Assembly (NCBI RefSeq): GCF_040712315.1
Contig: NC_134013.1
Span: forward strand, 61,293,001 to 61,357,000
From: Castanea sativa
Lineage: Eukaryota > Streptophyta > Magnoliopsida > Fagales > Fagaceae
Direction of reading: 5' to 3'
DNA length: 64,000 nt
Shown: piece after piece, positions 25,038 to 38,262 of the stretch
Position numbering within the stretch: the stretch's first letter is position 1
How the letters are laid out: every line of letters begins with the position of its first letter
Made by a program: the position numbers and the translations under genes
The notes under the pieces: model-generated
Database searches by the model: none
Seen by the model: the letters and a program-made list of their open reading frames with translations, nothing else
What the model was told of the DNA's origin: nothing

Positions 25038-25860
25038 TTGAATCACCCTCTTTGGTATTTTAGTTGCCTTCAAATTAGAGAGGATCTCAATTTGGCCAAT
25101 AAAAATGTTACTGACCTTGTGGACAGCTCATCCAACAAATGGAATCATGAGCTAGTGAGGAAGTTATATCATTATCCCCTTAGTGAGGCGATTTTGCAAA
25201 TCCCTTCGGCCAAAACAGATGGGAGGTCAGGATAGAATCATTTGGAAACACTCCAACTCTAGTGACTTCCAATTTAAAAAAAGCTTATGACCTCTTGCAT
25301 AAAGATTACAGGGATTCTAATCCTACAAAGTTCAGAAGTATAGACTCACCTAAGGAAACTTGGGCATTAGTTTGGAAAGTAAAATTGCTTGCGAAAATCA
25401 ATACTTTCATTTGGAAATTATTACATGACTGCCTGCCTGTTAAACTGAACCTCACTAGGCATTCCTACGGTCAATAACTGTCCCTTGTGCAAGGAAGAGA
25501 TCGAATCATCCTCACACCTATTCTTATATTGCCCCTTGGCCAGAGCTGTCTCGCTTGTTCCTCATTAGCAATTAGAACTTCTGATATGGCCCAGATTTCT
25601 ATAGAAAGCTTGCTGACAGATTTCATTTGAGAAATAAAGACATGCATCAAGATAATATGTTCTTCCTCCAAACGGTCTTCACAACTCTTTGGACAATTTG
25701 GTTGCAATGGAATCAAGTTGTTCATTAAGGGAAAACACCTGATCCTATGGAAATCATTCTAACCACCAAATGTCTTTCATGCAGGCATCATGCTGATTTT
25801 AACAGAGATCTTCCCCACTCCAAAGAACTCCGGAATCCACCCAGCTGAGCCTTAACAGAG
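25038..25860 (+). mobile_element. LINE fragment with zinc-binding reverse-transcriptase tail (zf-RVT)
   Basis: Translated + strand pieces read DRIIWKHSNS, FQFKKAYDLLHKDY, WKVKLLAKINTFIWKLLHD, and after a frame change CPLCKEEIESSSHLFLYCPLA. This is the zf-RVT domain that follows the reverse transcriptase in plant L1 elements. Frameshifts and stops make it non-functional. In an intact LINE this domain precedes the RNase H domain. Here it lies after the RNase H fragment at 24370-24950, so the two are separate insertions. Confidence 0.8.
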
Positions 25861-25861
25861 G

Positions 25862-26371
25862 TAGGGACAATACAACCACCACCCAACTATAACAAGGAGT
25901 CTTTGGCATAATTTTGGAAATCGAGTCTCAAATTGCCAGGCATATAGAAAAATATTGGCCGAATAGCAGTAACTGTTGTCTAGTTATAACTTATAAGTTG
26001 GTAGACAACTAGGGTAAAATGACAAGAAACAAAGTACTTAATAAAAGGGAACGTAATTCAGTCCCATTACATTGTAAAGCATCAGTTACAAATTCCAACT
26101 GTCACAAGCTAATCTAGGCATCCTTTACCCTTATTAGCTGCATCAGCAAACTCAAAATTTAAAAATTCAAAAAAAAATTAAAGGGAAGGAGACAGCCTGA
26201 TATGAGAAATATATCCATGATCATAAGTTTGATGTCGCAATAAAACCCTTTGCATCAAAGCCTTTGACTAGAAATCACATTTAAACCATATAAAAGTATG
26301 CAACTTGTACCTCTAGCATCAAAGCCTTTCTATGCAAGTGCAACCACAAGAAAATCCCAACGGACAAACTT
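25862..26371 (+). repeat. Dispersed repeat, copy A (copy B at 54548-55070)
   Basis: About 510 bp aligns along its length, same orientation, with 54548-55070. Shared stretches include GGAAATCGAGTCTCAAATTG, CATATAGAAAAATATTGG, GACAACTAGGGTAAAATGAC and CTTGTACCTCTAGCATCAAA, with small indels. Both copies start at TAGGGACAA and lose similarity after GGACAAACTT. No coding domain is recognised. Confidence 0.9.
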
Positions 26372-27874
26372 CAGCTATATAATTATACCATCCAAATACC
26401 ACAATGCCAACTTCGCCACCAAGATTTAGATCTGCCCCTTCTGCTTCTAGGGCAACCACTTCCCTCCCAACTACTCCATCTCTGATGACCTCACAGCCCA
26501 ACTCTTCACTCAGGTACACCACAATTGAGTACACTCAAGATCAACAACCACAGCTACAACCCTCCGCATTTGTGGTTTGATACTTGCATGATCAAAGAGG
26601 AGATGGGGCACCTCAAGTTCACGCTTCACAGGCCTTGGATTGATAATTAACTGGTTATTATGTTTGGGACCTTGGTAAAAGTTTATTAAGGTTTTGCTCT
26701 GATCCCCAAGACTTAGGGGTTCAAGGGATCTAAGGACTTATGACTTATCCACAGACCAGCTTCTTGAGCATATGAGCTTTCCTAACAAGAAGCCCAAGTC
26801 AACTACTAATGTCATTGCTGGTGCCAGGGATGGACTCCAATGAGAGCATTTCTCTTTCTCTTGCCCAAGGCTGAGTGCAAGTTCACGGCAAACTCGTACC
26901 ACAACTTTTCCTTCCTTTTATTGAAAGAAAAAGAGCACAAATTACATTTCTTTTTTGAATTCGACTTTTAAGCATGTAATGGAGGAGTTGCAAAAAGATC
27001 CATGTCCAGTGCCTACTGCCTACAGATCAGTGGGCTACAGGGTGCACCAGCATGGATTGAGTAATGCCGCAAGTTACTTAGGAGTGGGTGTTCCTTGTTC
27101 TAGGGGTAGAATTATGACCTCTAATGGTAACAGAAGGTACAGTTAATTTAAATTTTGGATTAAGTAAAAGAATGGGGTTCATAATGATTCCCATTATTCT
27201 TGATGAAAATGAGGGGATTCTCATGAGACATCAATCCATGACTGTTGAGCAGGGCCAGAAATAAATCATCCCAGTCATTATGGTGCAACACAAAGGCATT
27301 CAAGAGAAATTAGAAGAGACCATAGGTATAACAGTAACACCCAAACAGAGAACAGATTAACACGATAACTCTCTATAGGATGTTGGTCATGACAATTGTT
27401 TGCAAACCACAGGCACAGTCAACCCACATAATCAGCTTCAGTCAATCAAGGAACACATGATGTACTCCAGAGGATTACAAACGAAATTAATTGCACCATG
27501 CCAACCAATGTGGAAAACACAGCCATAATCATTAATCCATTGGCATCAACCAACTGGAATCTCAATAAGTAATATTCCTATATTTGATGCCCATAAAAGT
27601 AAACCAGAAGAATCCAGCGCACTCAATTATCTATGATAACATTGTAATACCTCATAATAGTAAGTAATAAAAAATAAAGGCCACAAACACGATAAATGAA
27701 TCTCTTCAAATGAGTAATGCAAAAATATTCATTATCCAACAATCACCACATGTTCAACATTAGATAAAGCAAAACATAAATTCTCAAAAGCTGCTTCAAA
27801 CTTTGAAATAACTAATCTGATCTGCTTGCTTGGACCAAAACCTCTATTCCTGCGCCGTAGCCAATTACAACCAT
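26372..27874. other. Unassigned region upstream of the RPS29 3' end
   Basis: Minus-strand open stretches near 26319-26720 have non-repetitive protein-like composition (for example ELGCEVIRDGVVGREV and, in another frame, PRPVKRELEVPHLLF). They are broken by stops and I do not recognise a family. No complete gene is supported. The part next to 27875 presumably includes the RPS29 3' UTR. Confidence 0.35.
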
Positions 27875-28916
<1,042 letters not shown>

Positions 28917-29465
28917 CTTTTAGTTTAGTTGAAGAATTGAATTAGTGTTTGTAAAATAAAGGAAATATAAAGATTAGAGAAATAGATGTTAGGGTGAAAT
29001 TATATATAAATTACTTATATTTCTTTTTACTCGCCATTTAAGTTTCTCTGTTTTTATTTGTGTATTAACAAGAGAGTTTAAACACATATTTGTATGAGAA
29101 AAAGTAATGGACGGATGGCTTGCAACTTGCGGGACAAAATCCCTTCTCATTAAGAGACGAGATATTGTCTCCACTAGGGAACTAGGGTGGTTAGCTGGCA
29201 AGTCACCCACGTGGAAAACGAGAGAGAGAGAGAGAGAGATTTTTACAATTACTTTTCTCCCCCTTTTTAGATAGAATACAATTCTAATATATATTGTACA
29301 TTGTATAATAATTGCTATCTATGATCAAATTAAAATACTAATTAATTAAATGCCAATAACTTTGTAACTTAACTAGTTGACAATACTAAGTGTTTTTAAT
29401 GAAAATATCAAGAGTTCAAAGTCTCTATTCCCCCATTGTAACTATCTAATTATCAAAATAATAAT
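28917..29465. other. Intergenic, nothing recognised
   Basis: AT-rich sequence with a short GA microsatellite at about 29221-29239. No gene or element ends were seen. Confidence 0.5.
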
Positions 29466-30045
29466 AATAATTGGTTTTAGGTGTAAGCGTTCTAGATCGA
29501 ATCATTGAAAAAAAAAACTAATTGGTTTAAGGTTTAGGCGTCCTATATTCCTTATTCGATGACAAAGGAAAAGGTAACCTAAGTACCTAACTTTTATTGA
29601 AAAAAAAAAAAATTCTCTTTTGGAGACTTTACCAAGTGAATAAACTATAGCCTCATTTGAAATTTGAGTTTCTAAGAATCAATTTCCAATGTCAATAATT
29701 CAACCCTCCTAAACTCAAGTTCATTCAAAATACATTCAAAATACGATTGGGAATTCAACCCTCCTAATAATAATTGGTTTTAGGTGTAGGCGCTCTGGAT
29801 CAAATCATTGGAGAAAAAAAAATATGGTTTAAGGTTTAGGCGTCCGATATTCCTTATTTGATGACAAATGAAAAAGTGACCTAAGTACCTAACTTTTATT
29901 GAATAAAATCTCTCTTGGAGACTTTACCAAGTGAATAAACTATAGCCTCATTTGAAATTTGAGTTTCTAAGAGTCGATTTCCAGTGTCAAGAATTCAACC
30001 CTCCTAAACTTAAGTTCATTCAAATACGATTAGGAATTTAAGAAC
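29466..30045. repeat. Two-copy tandem duplication, about 303-bp unit
   Basis: Copy 1 (29466-29768) and copy 2 (29769-30045) share TTGGTTTTAGGTGTA, ACCTAAGTACCTAACTTTTA, GAGACTTTACCAAGTGAATA and ATTCAACCCTCCTAAACT in order. Differences are few, mostly in A-runs. No coding sense. Confidence 0.9.
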
Positions 30046-31277
30046 ATCTTAACTTAGTTTTGCTCCATGGAACTCAAGTTTTTGAAAAACCAATTTCACT
30101 TAAAACTTGAATTTTCAAAAACTCAAATTCCAAATGATGCATTTATATTAAGATTCTTACCCAATGCCCACTGCAATTGCTAAACATAATTTTACAATGA
30201 CAAGAAAACCAATACACCTACAGTCACAAACAAAGCCAAAAATCCACATGAACATACACCACAGATTCACTAGCCTTCCACTATAAAATCCAAAAATTGA
30301 CTACTCAATTCTTCATAGAACAATCACAGAATAAAATTAATTAAATACAAAAAATCGAGGATAAAAGGTATCCACCAGTTTCCATATTCAACCAAATTTT
30401 TATTTGTCGATGCGTCACTAGATTGCGGCTCTTTCATTTTTTGTCGAAATTAATATCCAGAGGCATCAACATTTTGACAACAGATATGAAAAACCCATAA
30501 ATTTTTGCCTCAAGAAATTTCAATTCCAACAATTTTTCTCTACATTAACCAGCATTAGAAAGCATCAAAACGCTGCTTCGATTTCTCCCTTATCTCTCTC
30601 TATCTTTAGCCTAGGCTTTCTCTCTCTTAAACTCCAACCCTCTCTCTTTTGTGGGTTTAGTAAAAAAAACCCAGATTTGTAAGGAAAAAAAAATGCAAAA
30701 AAAAAAACCCAGCAACCCAGCAAATCCAACACCACAACCAGCTCACTGAACCATCAAGTCATAACCTCACCAAACTACCACCTCCAACACCTCTACCGCT
30801 GTGAAAAAAAAGAAACAAGAAAAATGAAATTGTGAGAAGAGGAAGCATTCAACTCACGAGATCATAGTAGCAACGAGCAGTAGAGCAACGTGGTTATCCA
30901 GATTGGTAGAGATTGAAAAAGCGGTAAGCGGTGGTAGCAAGATTTGAGCGCGCTATCAGTCCCTTTCGTGTCTCTTTTATTCTTTGATGAATAATCTATG
31001 TGTCTTTGTGGATTAATTTATACACAATCAAAACAAAGAAAAAGTAGTTGTAGTAATCAAATTTTGTGTTAATGAGTCCAGAAAATAGTGTGAGAAATTT
31101 TTCTTGAGAGGTGTTCGATCTGTTTTCTTTTATGTTTTTCTCTTAAAATGTGTTTTTTCTAATTGCAATAGGAAAGGTGGGTAACAACGGTCTAACAGAG
31201 ATCACTTCTAGTAGGTTAAGTAACAATTTTTAAAATGCTGGTAGGTTAAGTGACATTTTTTAAAATGCAAGTGGCTT
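30046..31277. other. Gene-free region with part of a probable Mutator-like element
   Basis: No gene. From about 31190 the sequence holds repeated GTAGGTTAAGTGACATTTTTTAAAATG-like motifs. Across the element at 31278-35040 they continue as GTCAAAACTACCCACATG ... ATTACAATTACC. This is like the right end of the element family at 3542-6462, but I did not find the left end. Confidence 0.4.
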
Positions 31278-31460
31278 AAAGTCTGTTTGGATAAGCTATT
31301 TTAAAAAGTGTGTTTTTAAAAATGAGCATTTTTAAAATGTGCATTTTGAAAACACTATTTTTAAAACCACGTATAAGCGTTTGGCAAAACTTATGAGAAC
31401 ATTGAGAAGAAGTTTTTTTTTTTTTTGTCAACTAAGCATTTGATTTATATTTGTCTAAAA

Positions 31461-34318
31461 CTAGTAAGTTTCCCGTGCGATGCACAGATACTGTTATAAT
31501 GTTTTATGTAAATTTGTTTTTGAAAAATATTACACATATATTATAGCATATTTATTATAAAACTTTGTTAGTAATGAGTTCATCATAAAAAGTAACAATT
31601 ATAAATTGCTCACATATATCTATTATAATTATTTTGTTCAAGTAATGAGCAATAATTAAAACCACTTGGAGTAATATTATATAATAAAAGTTGATAAAAG
31701 CATATTAATTCATTCTATATTATTGATTTTTATTATATGATGTAATAAAAAGCTTCATTACGAAATCTTTTTTTTTTCTTCAATCTTTGTTATTAAGGTA
31801 TGGTGATGCTTGTTATCATCATCAGTTTCTCTATCTTCAACGTTTGAAGTTTAGTCCGTTCATATATGTTCAATTTTTGAGGTTTCATCATTTTTTTCTT
31901 TTGTTGCATCATTTGAGTTAATCACTAGTGAATTGGCATCGAGAGATTCTTAATTAGATCTTACAAAGTTTGGACTTTGTCGCTAAGATTTTTCATAGTA
32001 TTTGCATTTATATTAAATTTCAATGATATTACATTTTTTTGTAAATATTTTTATTTTTTATTTTTGTTAATTTTGGAATAGTGCAGCAAAAAGAATTAAT
32101 ATAGCATATTGAATTGTGTATTTTTTTTTTCTTCCATACCTTTTTATCATTTGAAGGTGCATCAAAAATTTTAGCAACTATATAATTTTCAAAACCATCA
32201 TTTAAATTGAATTCATTTAAATGAAGTAGAAAAATCCATTTTTTTCCTAATTTGTTTTTCAAATCACGTGGAATTCGTTCTTCAATATCAATATTTTTAC
32301 AATAATTTAAATAAGTTGTACCTCAATTTATTTTTCAACAAAATATCTTGTAGATTCAATTAAGATTTTCTTGGCATCTCAATCAAATATCACAAAATTT
32401 ATTTTGATAGTTGCATCAAAAACTTCAATTTGAATCATGTATCTGAAATAGTTTGCAATTGTATATATATAGTATTTATAGTGAGATAAATATATTATAA
32501 GTATTTGGAGAGTATATAGTTAATGCGAGTGCCTCTAACTTTGGGATAGAAAGATTTATTTTTGTTTCACATTTTGCATACCAAAATGATTTTGCATACC
32601 AAAATGATTTTGCTTGTGGTTTGACATTCCTTTTACAAAGTACGCATAATATGTAATACCAACCTATTGTTGTATCAATATTACTTATTATTACAATACC
32701 CTAGCAGTTCACATCTTGCAATGAACTTTGAAATTAATATGTATTATTTTTTTAATGTAAATAATATGATGTATGATTTTTTTTTTTTACTTAAATGATG
32801 AGTATAAATTGAAATGATTAACAAACCTGTTTCGTAGGATCTCATTCAATGCATTTTATCTTTACTATTGTCTTTATAATATTTAAAGATAAATCCTCCT
32901 ATGAAAATTTTTTGCATGTATTTTTGGTATTTCTTGTATAGGATCATGTTTTTTACCATTCCTATCATTGAATTTTTTAAAAGAAAATATTAAGTTAATG
33001 GCATTTTGTGAGATAGTATATGATATTTATTAGACTTTTTTGTTATTATAAATTTTAGAAATATGCACTTGTCAATTATTTCAACAACCTTAAGGATCTT
33101 AAGATTTATATATATTTTTGTTGCACTGGTCGATGACAGAGAATTTGTCTGCATAAATTGCATAGAACATTATTAATAGACAAAAGCATATTGAATTGAA
33201 ATTGGGGAAAAATGAAGACATGATTTCATGAGGATGAGATTTTCTAGAAGTATTATCTATACGTGGGGGAGGAAGAAGAGAGTTTGTAAGAGGGTAAGAG
33301 TTTTTGCTTTGATTTACACGTGGGAAAGGTCAAATTTGGGTCATAATATGTAAGGTAAGAACTAACTTGAGTTTTTCATAAGGTTTGGTCTACTTTTAAA
33401 AAGTAGTTTATTTTATAGTGAATTAATTTTGGTTTAATGGGTCTAATTGTTAAGAACAACCCATATTTTATATAATAGTAAAAAAAAGTTACAATGATCT
33501 ATTGGGTAATAGTAAAAAAAATTTAATAAAAAGAGGTAAAAAATGCTAAATTTATATGATAATAAAAATAAGTTACTATGATCTATTGGGTAACGGTTAA
33601 AAAAACTTAATAAAAAAATGTAAAAAGTGTTAAATGCAATATTAGAGTGCCACGTGGCAGGACAATAAAAAGAAGTTACTACGATCTATTGGGTAATAAT
33701 AGAAAAAACATAATAAAAAGAGGTAAAAAATGTTAAATTTATATAATAGTAAAAATGAGTTACTATGATATATTGGGTAACGGTTAAAAAAACTTAATGA
33801 AAAAGGTAAAAAAGGTTAAATGCAATATTAGAGTGCCATGTGGCAGGACCTCATGCACTTTCACATGAGGTCTCTGCTTTTTTATATAATAGTAAAAAAA
33901 AGTTACAATGATCTATTGGGTAATAGTAAAAAAAATTTAATAAAAAGAGGTAAAAAATGCTAAATTTATATAATAATAAAAATAAGTTACTATGATCTAT
34001 TGGGTAACGGTTAAAAAAATTTAATGAAAAAATGTAAAAAATGTTAAATGCAATATTAGAGTGCCACGTGACAGGACAATAAAAAGAAGTTACTATGATC
34101 TATTGGGTAACAATAAAAAAAACATAATAAAAATAGATAAAAAATGTTAAATTTATATAATAGTAAAAATGAGTTACTATGATCTAATGGGTAACGGTTA
34201 AAAAAACTTAATGAAAAAGGTAAAAAATGTTATATGCAATATTAGAGTGCCACGTGGCAGGACCTCGTGTACTTTCACATGAGGTCTCTGCTTTTATATA
34301 TATATATATATTAATTGA
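31461..34318 (-). mobile_element. Non-autonomous Helitron
   Basis: Read on the minus strand, the 3' end is CTAG (31461-31464) followed by T. It is preceded by a short hairpin at 31473-31487 (stem CTGTGC/GCACGG, loop ATC) about 8 bases inside, as Helitrons have. The 5' part reads AAAAGCAGAGACCTC then CCTGCCACGTGGCACTCTAA, a sequence common at plant Helitron 5' ends. The exact 5' base is less sure: TC at 34317-34318 preceded by A fits the A|T insertion rule. There is no Rep/helicase frame; inside is AT-rich. A 414-bp tandem duplication lies next to the 5' end. Confidence 0.72.
33467..34294. repeat. Two 414-bp tandem units, each built of about four shorter repeats
   Basis: Units 33467-33880 and 33881-34294 align base for base over nearly their whole length. 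Both end with GAGTGCCA(C/T)GTGGCAGGACCTC and CATGAGGTCTCTGCTTTT. Within each unit, GATCTATTGGGTAA recurs about every 100 bp. They form the 5' subterminal part of the Helitron. Confidence 0.9.
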
Positions 34319-35048
34319 TTATTGTTTGAGTGTAAATTACCAAAATAAGACACAAGTCTAACAACAAAGTATACTCATAAAAATATTTTAGTCAAATTAT
34401 AGTCACCCCACCACTAATAGCTGTTCACTAATCTCAATAATAATATAACTTTCCCAAATTAAGCCCTACCATCTATTAAACCACAAAAACAAAATGGATT
34501 TGAAAATTTGAAACCCAAATCACAAATAACGTAGTGAAAAACTAAAGGGAGAGGGAGAAAGAAAGAGCTTGTAGAAATGGGATTCCCTAATTGTGGTGAT
34601 TAAGCTTGCAGATGGTGCAATTGAGGCTTTGCCAGTGCATCTTCTTTCTACTTCCAATATATATTGCTATATGTGATTTGGCTACACCAAGTTTAGAAAC
34701 CTCTACCCAGTGTCTTAGCCATTGGAGCTTTGCTGTGATGTTGTTTTGCAACTTGCATAGAGAACAACGAGACGTAGTAGGTACAAGTTGTCATTAAGCA
34801 ATATTTTTGTCATTAAGCAAAATTTTGAGGATATTTTAAGTATTGATAGCCTTCAAATTTGAATGCTGATGAGTTTTTAAAATTGCAGTTTTGAAAAGGT
34901 TCAATTGTATTTCATTTCCCAAATGCCAAATTTGGCATTTTTGAAAACGCAATCACTAAAAAATCACAATGTCAAACGCTGGGAATTTTGCGTTTTGATT
35001 AAAAAACGTGCGTTTATGTGGTACAAATGCTTATCCAAATGGGCTCTT

Positions 35049-36308
35049 AGTCAAAACTACCCACATGTGGGTTTATTACAATTACCACTTACATATTTAA
35101 CAATATTTTTAATAGAAGTAGGTTATAGAACGTTAGCGTCGTTAGCTCATGTAGGTAAAGTGTATGGGTAAGTTGTAATTTTTCATATTTTTAAACTCCT
35201 AAAAGCCCAATGAGTGAAACGTCATCACTTTACCTGACGATTCAACTTCCACGCGATTATTAATGCTCTGTTTGTTGAAAAATATTTTACACATTTTACC
35301 ATATTTGTTTGGATGTAAAATTTGATCAACTATAAAATATTTGATGGTCTAACTGTAAAATAAGAGCATCTACATCTATAGATGCAAAATTTTTGTAAAT
35401 TTGTACATTTAAAACTTACTTTTTCTATTTTACAGATCCATTTTTATAAAATACCCACATCAGTCTATCTATTCTACACATTTATTCAATAAAATATTCA
35501 TTCTTTTATCATTTTTTATTATTTTCTCACTCATGGCCTCTTTCTCTCTCTCTCTCTCTCTCTTAGACCCAACCACCATCATCATCACCTAGCCACCATC
35601 AAATCGAAACCCACTCCTCTACTGTGGTTGCGAAGGTTGATCGGAGCCTTCTCTAGCTCTCGCCGAAGTCGACGCCAATGAAGACGATGCCATGTTCTCC
35701 GGCCAAATTTGACCTAAAACTCAGAATCCAAACACCTTTTACACAGAAGCACAGATCTAAAAATAGTGAAGCTTCAATCAAAGCAAACAAAAACAGTGCA
35801 AAGAGAAACTGCTTCTTTGTTTACCAGATGGTTGAGAGAGAAAGAGAGAGCGATGGCTAAGCATTTGAATCTGACATTTGTAACAGCACAAAGAGAATCG
35901 ACAAAAAGGTAATGAAGCTAAGAAAGCTAAACAACAACGTAGAAAAACAAATTCTTTAAGAAAGAAGAGCTTACAGATGAGTGGTTGAAGCAGAGACAAG
36001 AGAGAGAAAAAAATGAAAAAAAGACGGAAAGCAACCAAAGACAAGAGAGATAAAAAATTAATATAATAATAAATGGATGAGCTACAGTTACTGTAGCAAT
36101 TGTGTATAAATACACAATTTTACACCCATGAATGTGGGCTTTTTTTTGGGTCAAAATGTGTATTTTTTTTTTCTATTTTAGAAGACTTTACACCTGCGTG
36201 GTTGCTAACCTTCCTAAATGTAAAATATTTTCTTCTAAAAAAAAAATGTAAAATATTTTACACTTCTCTCTGCTCAACTCTCCCTCACTTTCACGACTAC
36301 AATAGCCC
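35049..36308. other. Gene-free region, probable MITE
   Basis: GAGCATCTACATC at about 35365 and its inverted relative near 36110-36140 (TTTTACACCCATGAATGTGGGC) suggest a non-autonomous DNA element of about 780 bp with a CT run (35540-35563) inside, but the ends are too diverged to fix. Short open frames in the inside are not recognised as genes. Confidence 0.35.
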
Positions 36309-36317
36309 CTTTCCCTC

Positions 36318-37530
36318 GGCCAAAAAAGGAAATTAACAATAATTTCCAAATAATATAATTAGTAATCACTGTTTTAAAACTATATTTTTTACTAACATTT
36401 TGAGTTTGAAAGACTCGATTTTTGGTCTATAAATCGAGTCTTTGAGACTTGATTTTCATGACTTGATCACGTATGATGTGACATTTTTTTCACGTGGCAA
36501 CCACTTGGAAATCGAGTCTCTAAGACTTGATTTACACTCTTTACATATCAAGTAAAATGTTTTACAAATCAGGTCCTCTCTCACTGCTCTCTCTTTTCTT
36601 TTCTTTCATTTTCACCTTTCTGGCCCTCTCTCCGCTCTCACCTAATCTGCAATCCTTTTTTTTTTTTTTTTTTTTAATCTAGGTTTATGGACTACATGTA
36701 GGTGGTGGTGGTGGTGATGGATCCAGGCGGTAGTAGTTGTTGATTGGTGGTTTTGATGGGTGCGTTTTGATGGTTGCTAATCGGTAAGGGGAAGGGAGGC
36801 AAAGGGTCGGGATGGGTTTGGGAGGGGAAGGGAGGCGAAGAGACGGTTGGGTTTGGGAGGCAAAGGGTTGGCGGCGAGATGGGTCGACGGTGGAGGAGAG
36901 AGGGAGTGGGTGATATGGAGAGGTGGGGAAATGGAGGGTTGACGGTGAAGTTCAGAGGACAATATCGGGCTGTGGGTCGATGGTGAAGTTCAACGGCGTG
37001 CTCAGATCGGCGGCGGCGACGGGTCTGGGCTGTGGTGTCGACGGTGGCTGTGTGGGTTTTGATGGTTGCTGATCGGTGGTTTTGATGGGTGGGTGGTTGG
37101 GTAGGTTTTGATGGTTTCTCGCCTTGGGTTTTTTTTTTTTTTTTTTTGTGGTGGGTTTTGCCCAGTCATGATCTTCTACCATAAGTCGATTTTGAGGTGA
37201 GATAGGTAAAATGTGGGTTTTGGTGGTTGTGCTTCTGGGATGTTGTTAAATTTTTTTTTGGTATTTATGGGAATGGATTGTACTGACTTAGACTTAAAAT
37301 TTTTTTGGCTTTTTAAATCGAGTCTAAGAGACTCGATTTTTAGATAGACGCTACGTGAAAAAAATGTCACATTAGACGTGATTAGACCATAAAAATCGAC
37401 TATCAAAGACTCGATTTTTAGGCTCAAAATCAAGTTTAATAGTCTTGAGATGTTAGTAAAAAATATAGTTCAATAACGGTGACTATTAATTATATTGTTT
37501 GAAAATTATTGCTAATTTATCATTTTGGCC
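36318..37530. mobile_element. Mutator-like TIR element, 1.2 kb
   Basis: Inverted repeats of roughly 250 bp start GGCCAAAA and share, inverted, AACAATAATTT / AGCAATAATTT, ACTATATTTTTTACTAACAT, AAATCGAGTCT and GTGACATTTTTTTCACGT. They are flanked by perfect 9-bp duplications CTTTCCCTC at 36309-36317 and 37531-37539. The inside (36640-37170) is G-rich on the + strand with GGGAAGGGAGGCGAAG-type repeats and no recognised gene. It lies about 640 bp upstream of the Znf-UBP start codon, apparently in the promoter or at the edge of its 5' UTR. Confidence 0.9.
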
Positions 37531-38170
37531 CTTTCCCTCGCGTCCTCGCGTCCTCACGTTCTCTCTTCCCTCAAACCAAAGCCACCGAGCCCCTCATCAC
37601 TCTCAGGTTCGTCGGCTTCATTTGTCTCCAGCGCCGCCGCTACTCCTCGACGACTCGACCTCCATCGTCGTCGACTCATCTACCGATTCTCAGGTCAGGA
37701 TTTTTTTTTACAACTGCGTTGGTTTTTTGGCTGGTTTGTGGGTTGTGGTGGTTAGCTGGGTTTGTGGGTTGTGGTGGGTAGCTGGGTTTTTGGGTGGCTT
37801 TGGTTGGGTTTGTGAGTTGTGATGGGTGGCTGAGATTTGGGGTGGGTTATTCATGGCTTTTCACTGTGGGTTCTTCATGAATTTTCTGGTAAATTGTTGT
37901 GGGTGATTCACGCTTTTCACTTTGGGTTCTCTTCTTCTAAAAAAAAATTCTGGTAATTTGTTGTGGGTAATTCCCGGTTTGAGTTTTGGGAATGATAATT
38001 TATGGTTTGATTCAGGGGTTGGGTTTTGTTTGTCATTTGAGTTTGTTCATTGAGAATTTTTGAGTTTGGGTTTATTTTGATTGAAGGAAACTTTTATACA
38101 TTTTCATCTACACATCGAAACAAACAGAGCGTGAAAGTTAACACTACGGTTTCTCTCTCTCTCTCTCTGA

Positions 38171-38231
38171 ATGGCGAATCAAGAAACTGGTTCGTCTTCT
38201 TCCTCTTCTCCACAGGTAATCAAACCATCAA

Positions 38232-38262
<31 letters not shown>

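Larger units (their letters stand above)
31278..35037. mobile_element. Harbinger-like TIR element split by a Helitron
   Basis: The left end AAGTCTGTTTGGATAAGC (31278) and right end, in reverse complement GAGCCCATTTGGATAAGC, form an imperfect inverted repeat, with TTA next to both ends. Inner parts on both sides carry AAAACGC/TTTTTAAAA type motifs. The inside is mostly the Helitron at 31461-34318. Its own sequence is therefore about 900 bp. Superfamily is tentative. Confidence 0.5.

Noticed and set aside
24370..25860. A single LINE covering both coding pieces
   Set aside because: The RNase H-like piece comes before the zf-RVT piece, the reverse of the order in plant LINEs, and the first piece already ends with an A-rich tail.
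36774..37182. Gly/Arg-rich and Pro/Ser-rich open frames on the two strands
   Set aside because: Low-complexity products of the G-rich inside of the Mutator-like element at 36318-37530, with no domain.
37525..37822. Ser/Pro-rich open frames at 37499-37822 as an extra coding exon of the Znf-UBP gene
   Set aside because: Three overlapping frames are equally open, none matches a known protein, and relatives start at a short Ser-rich exon like the one at 38171. It may be 5' UTR sequence.
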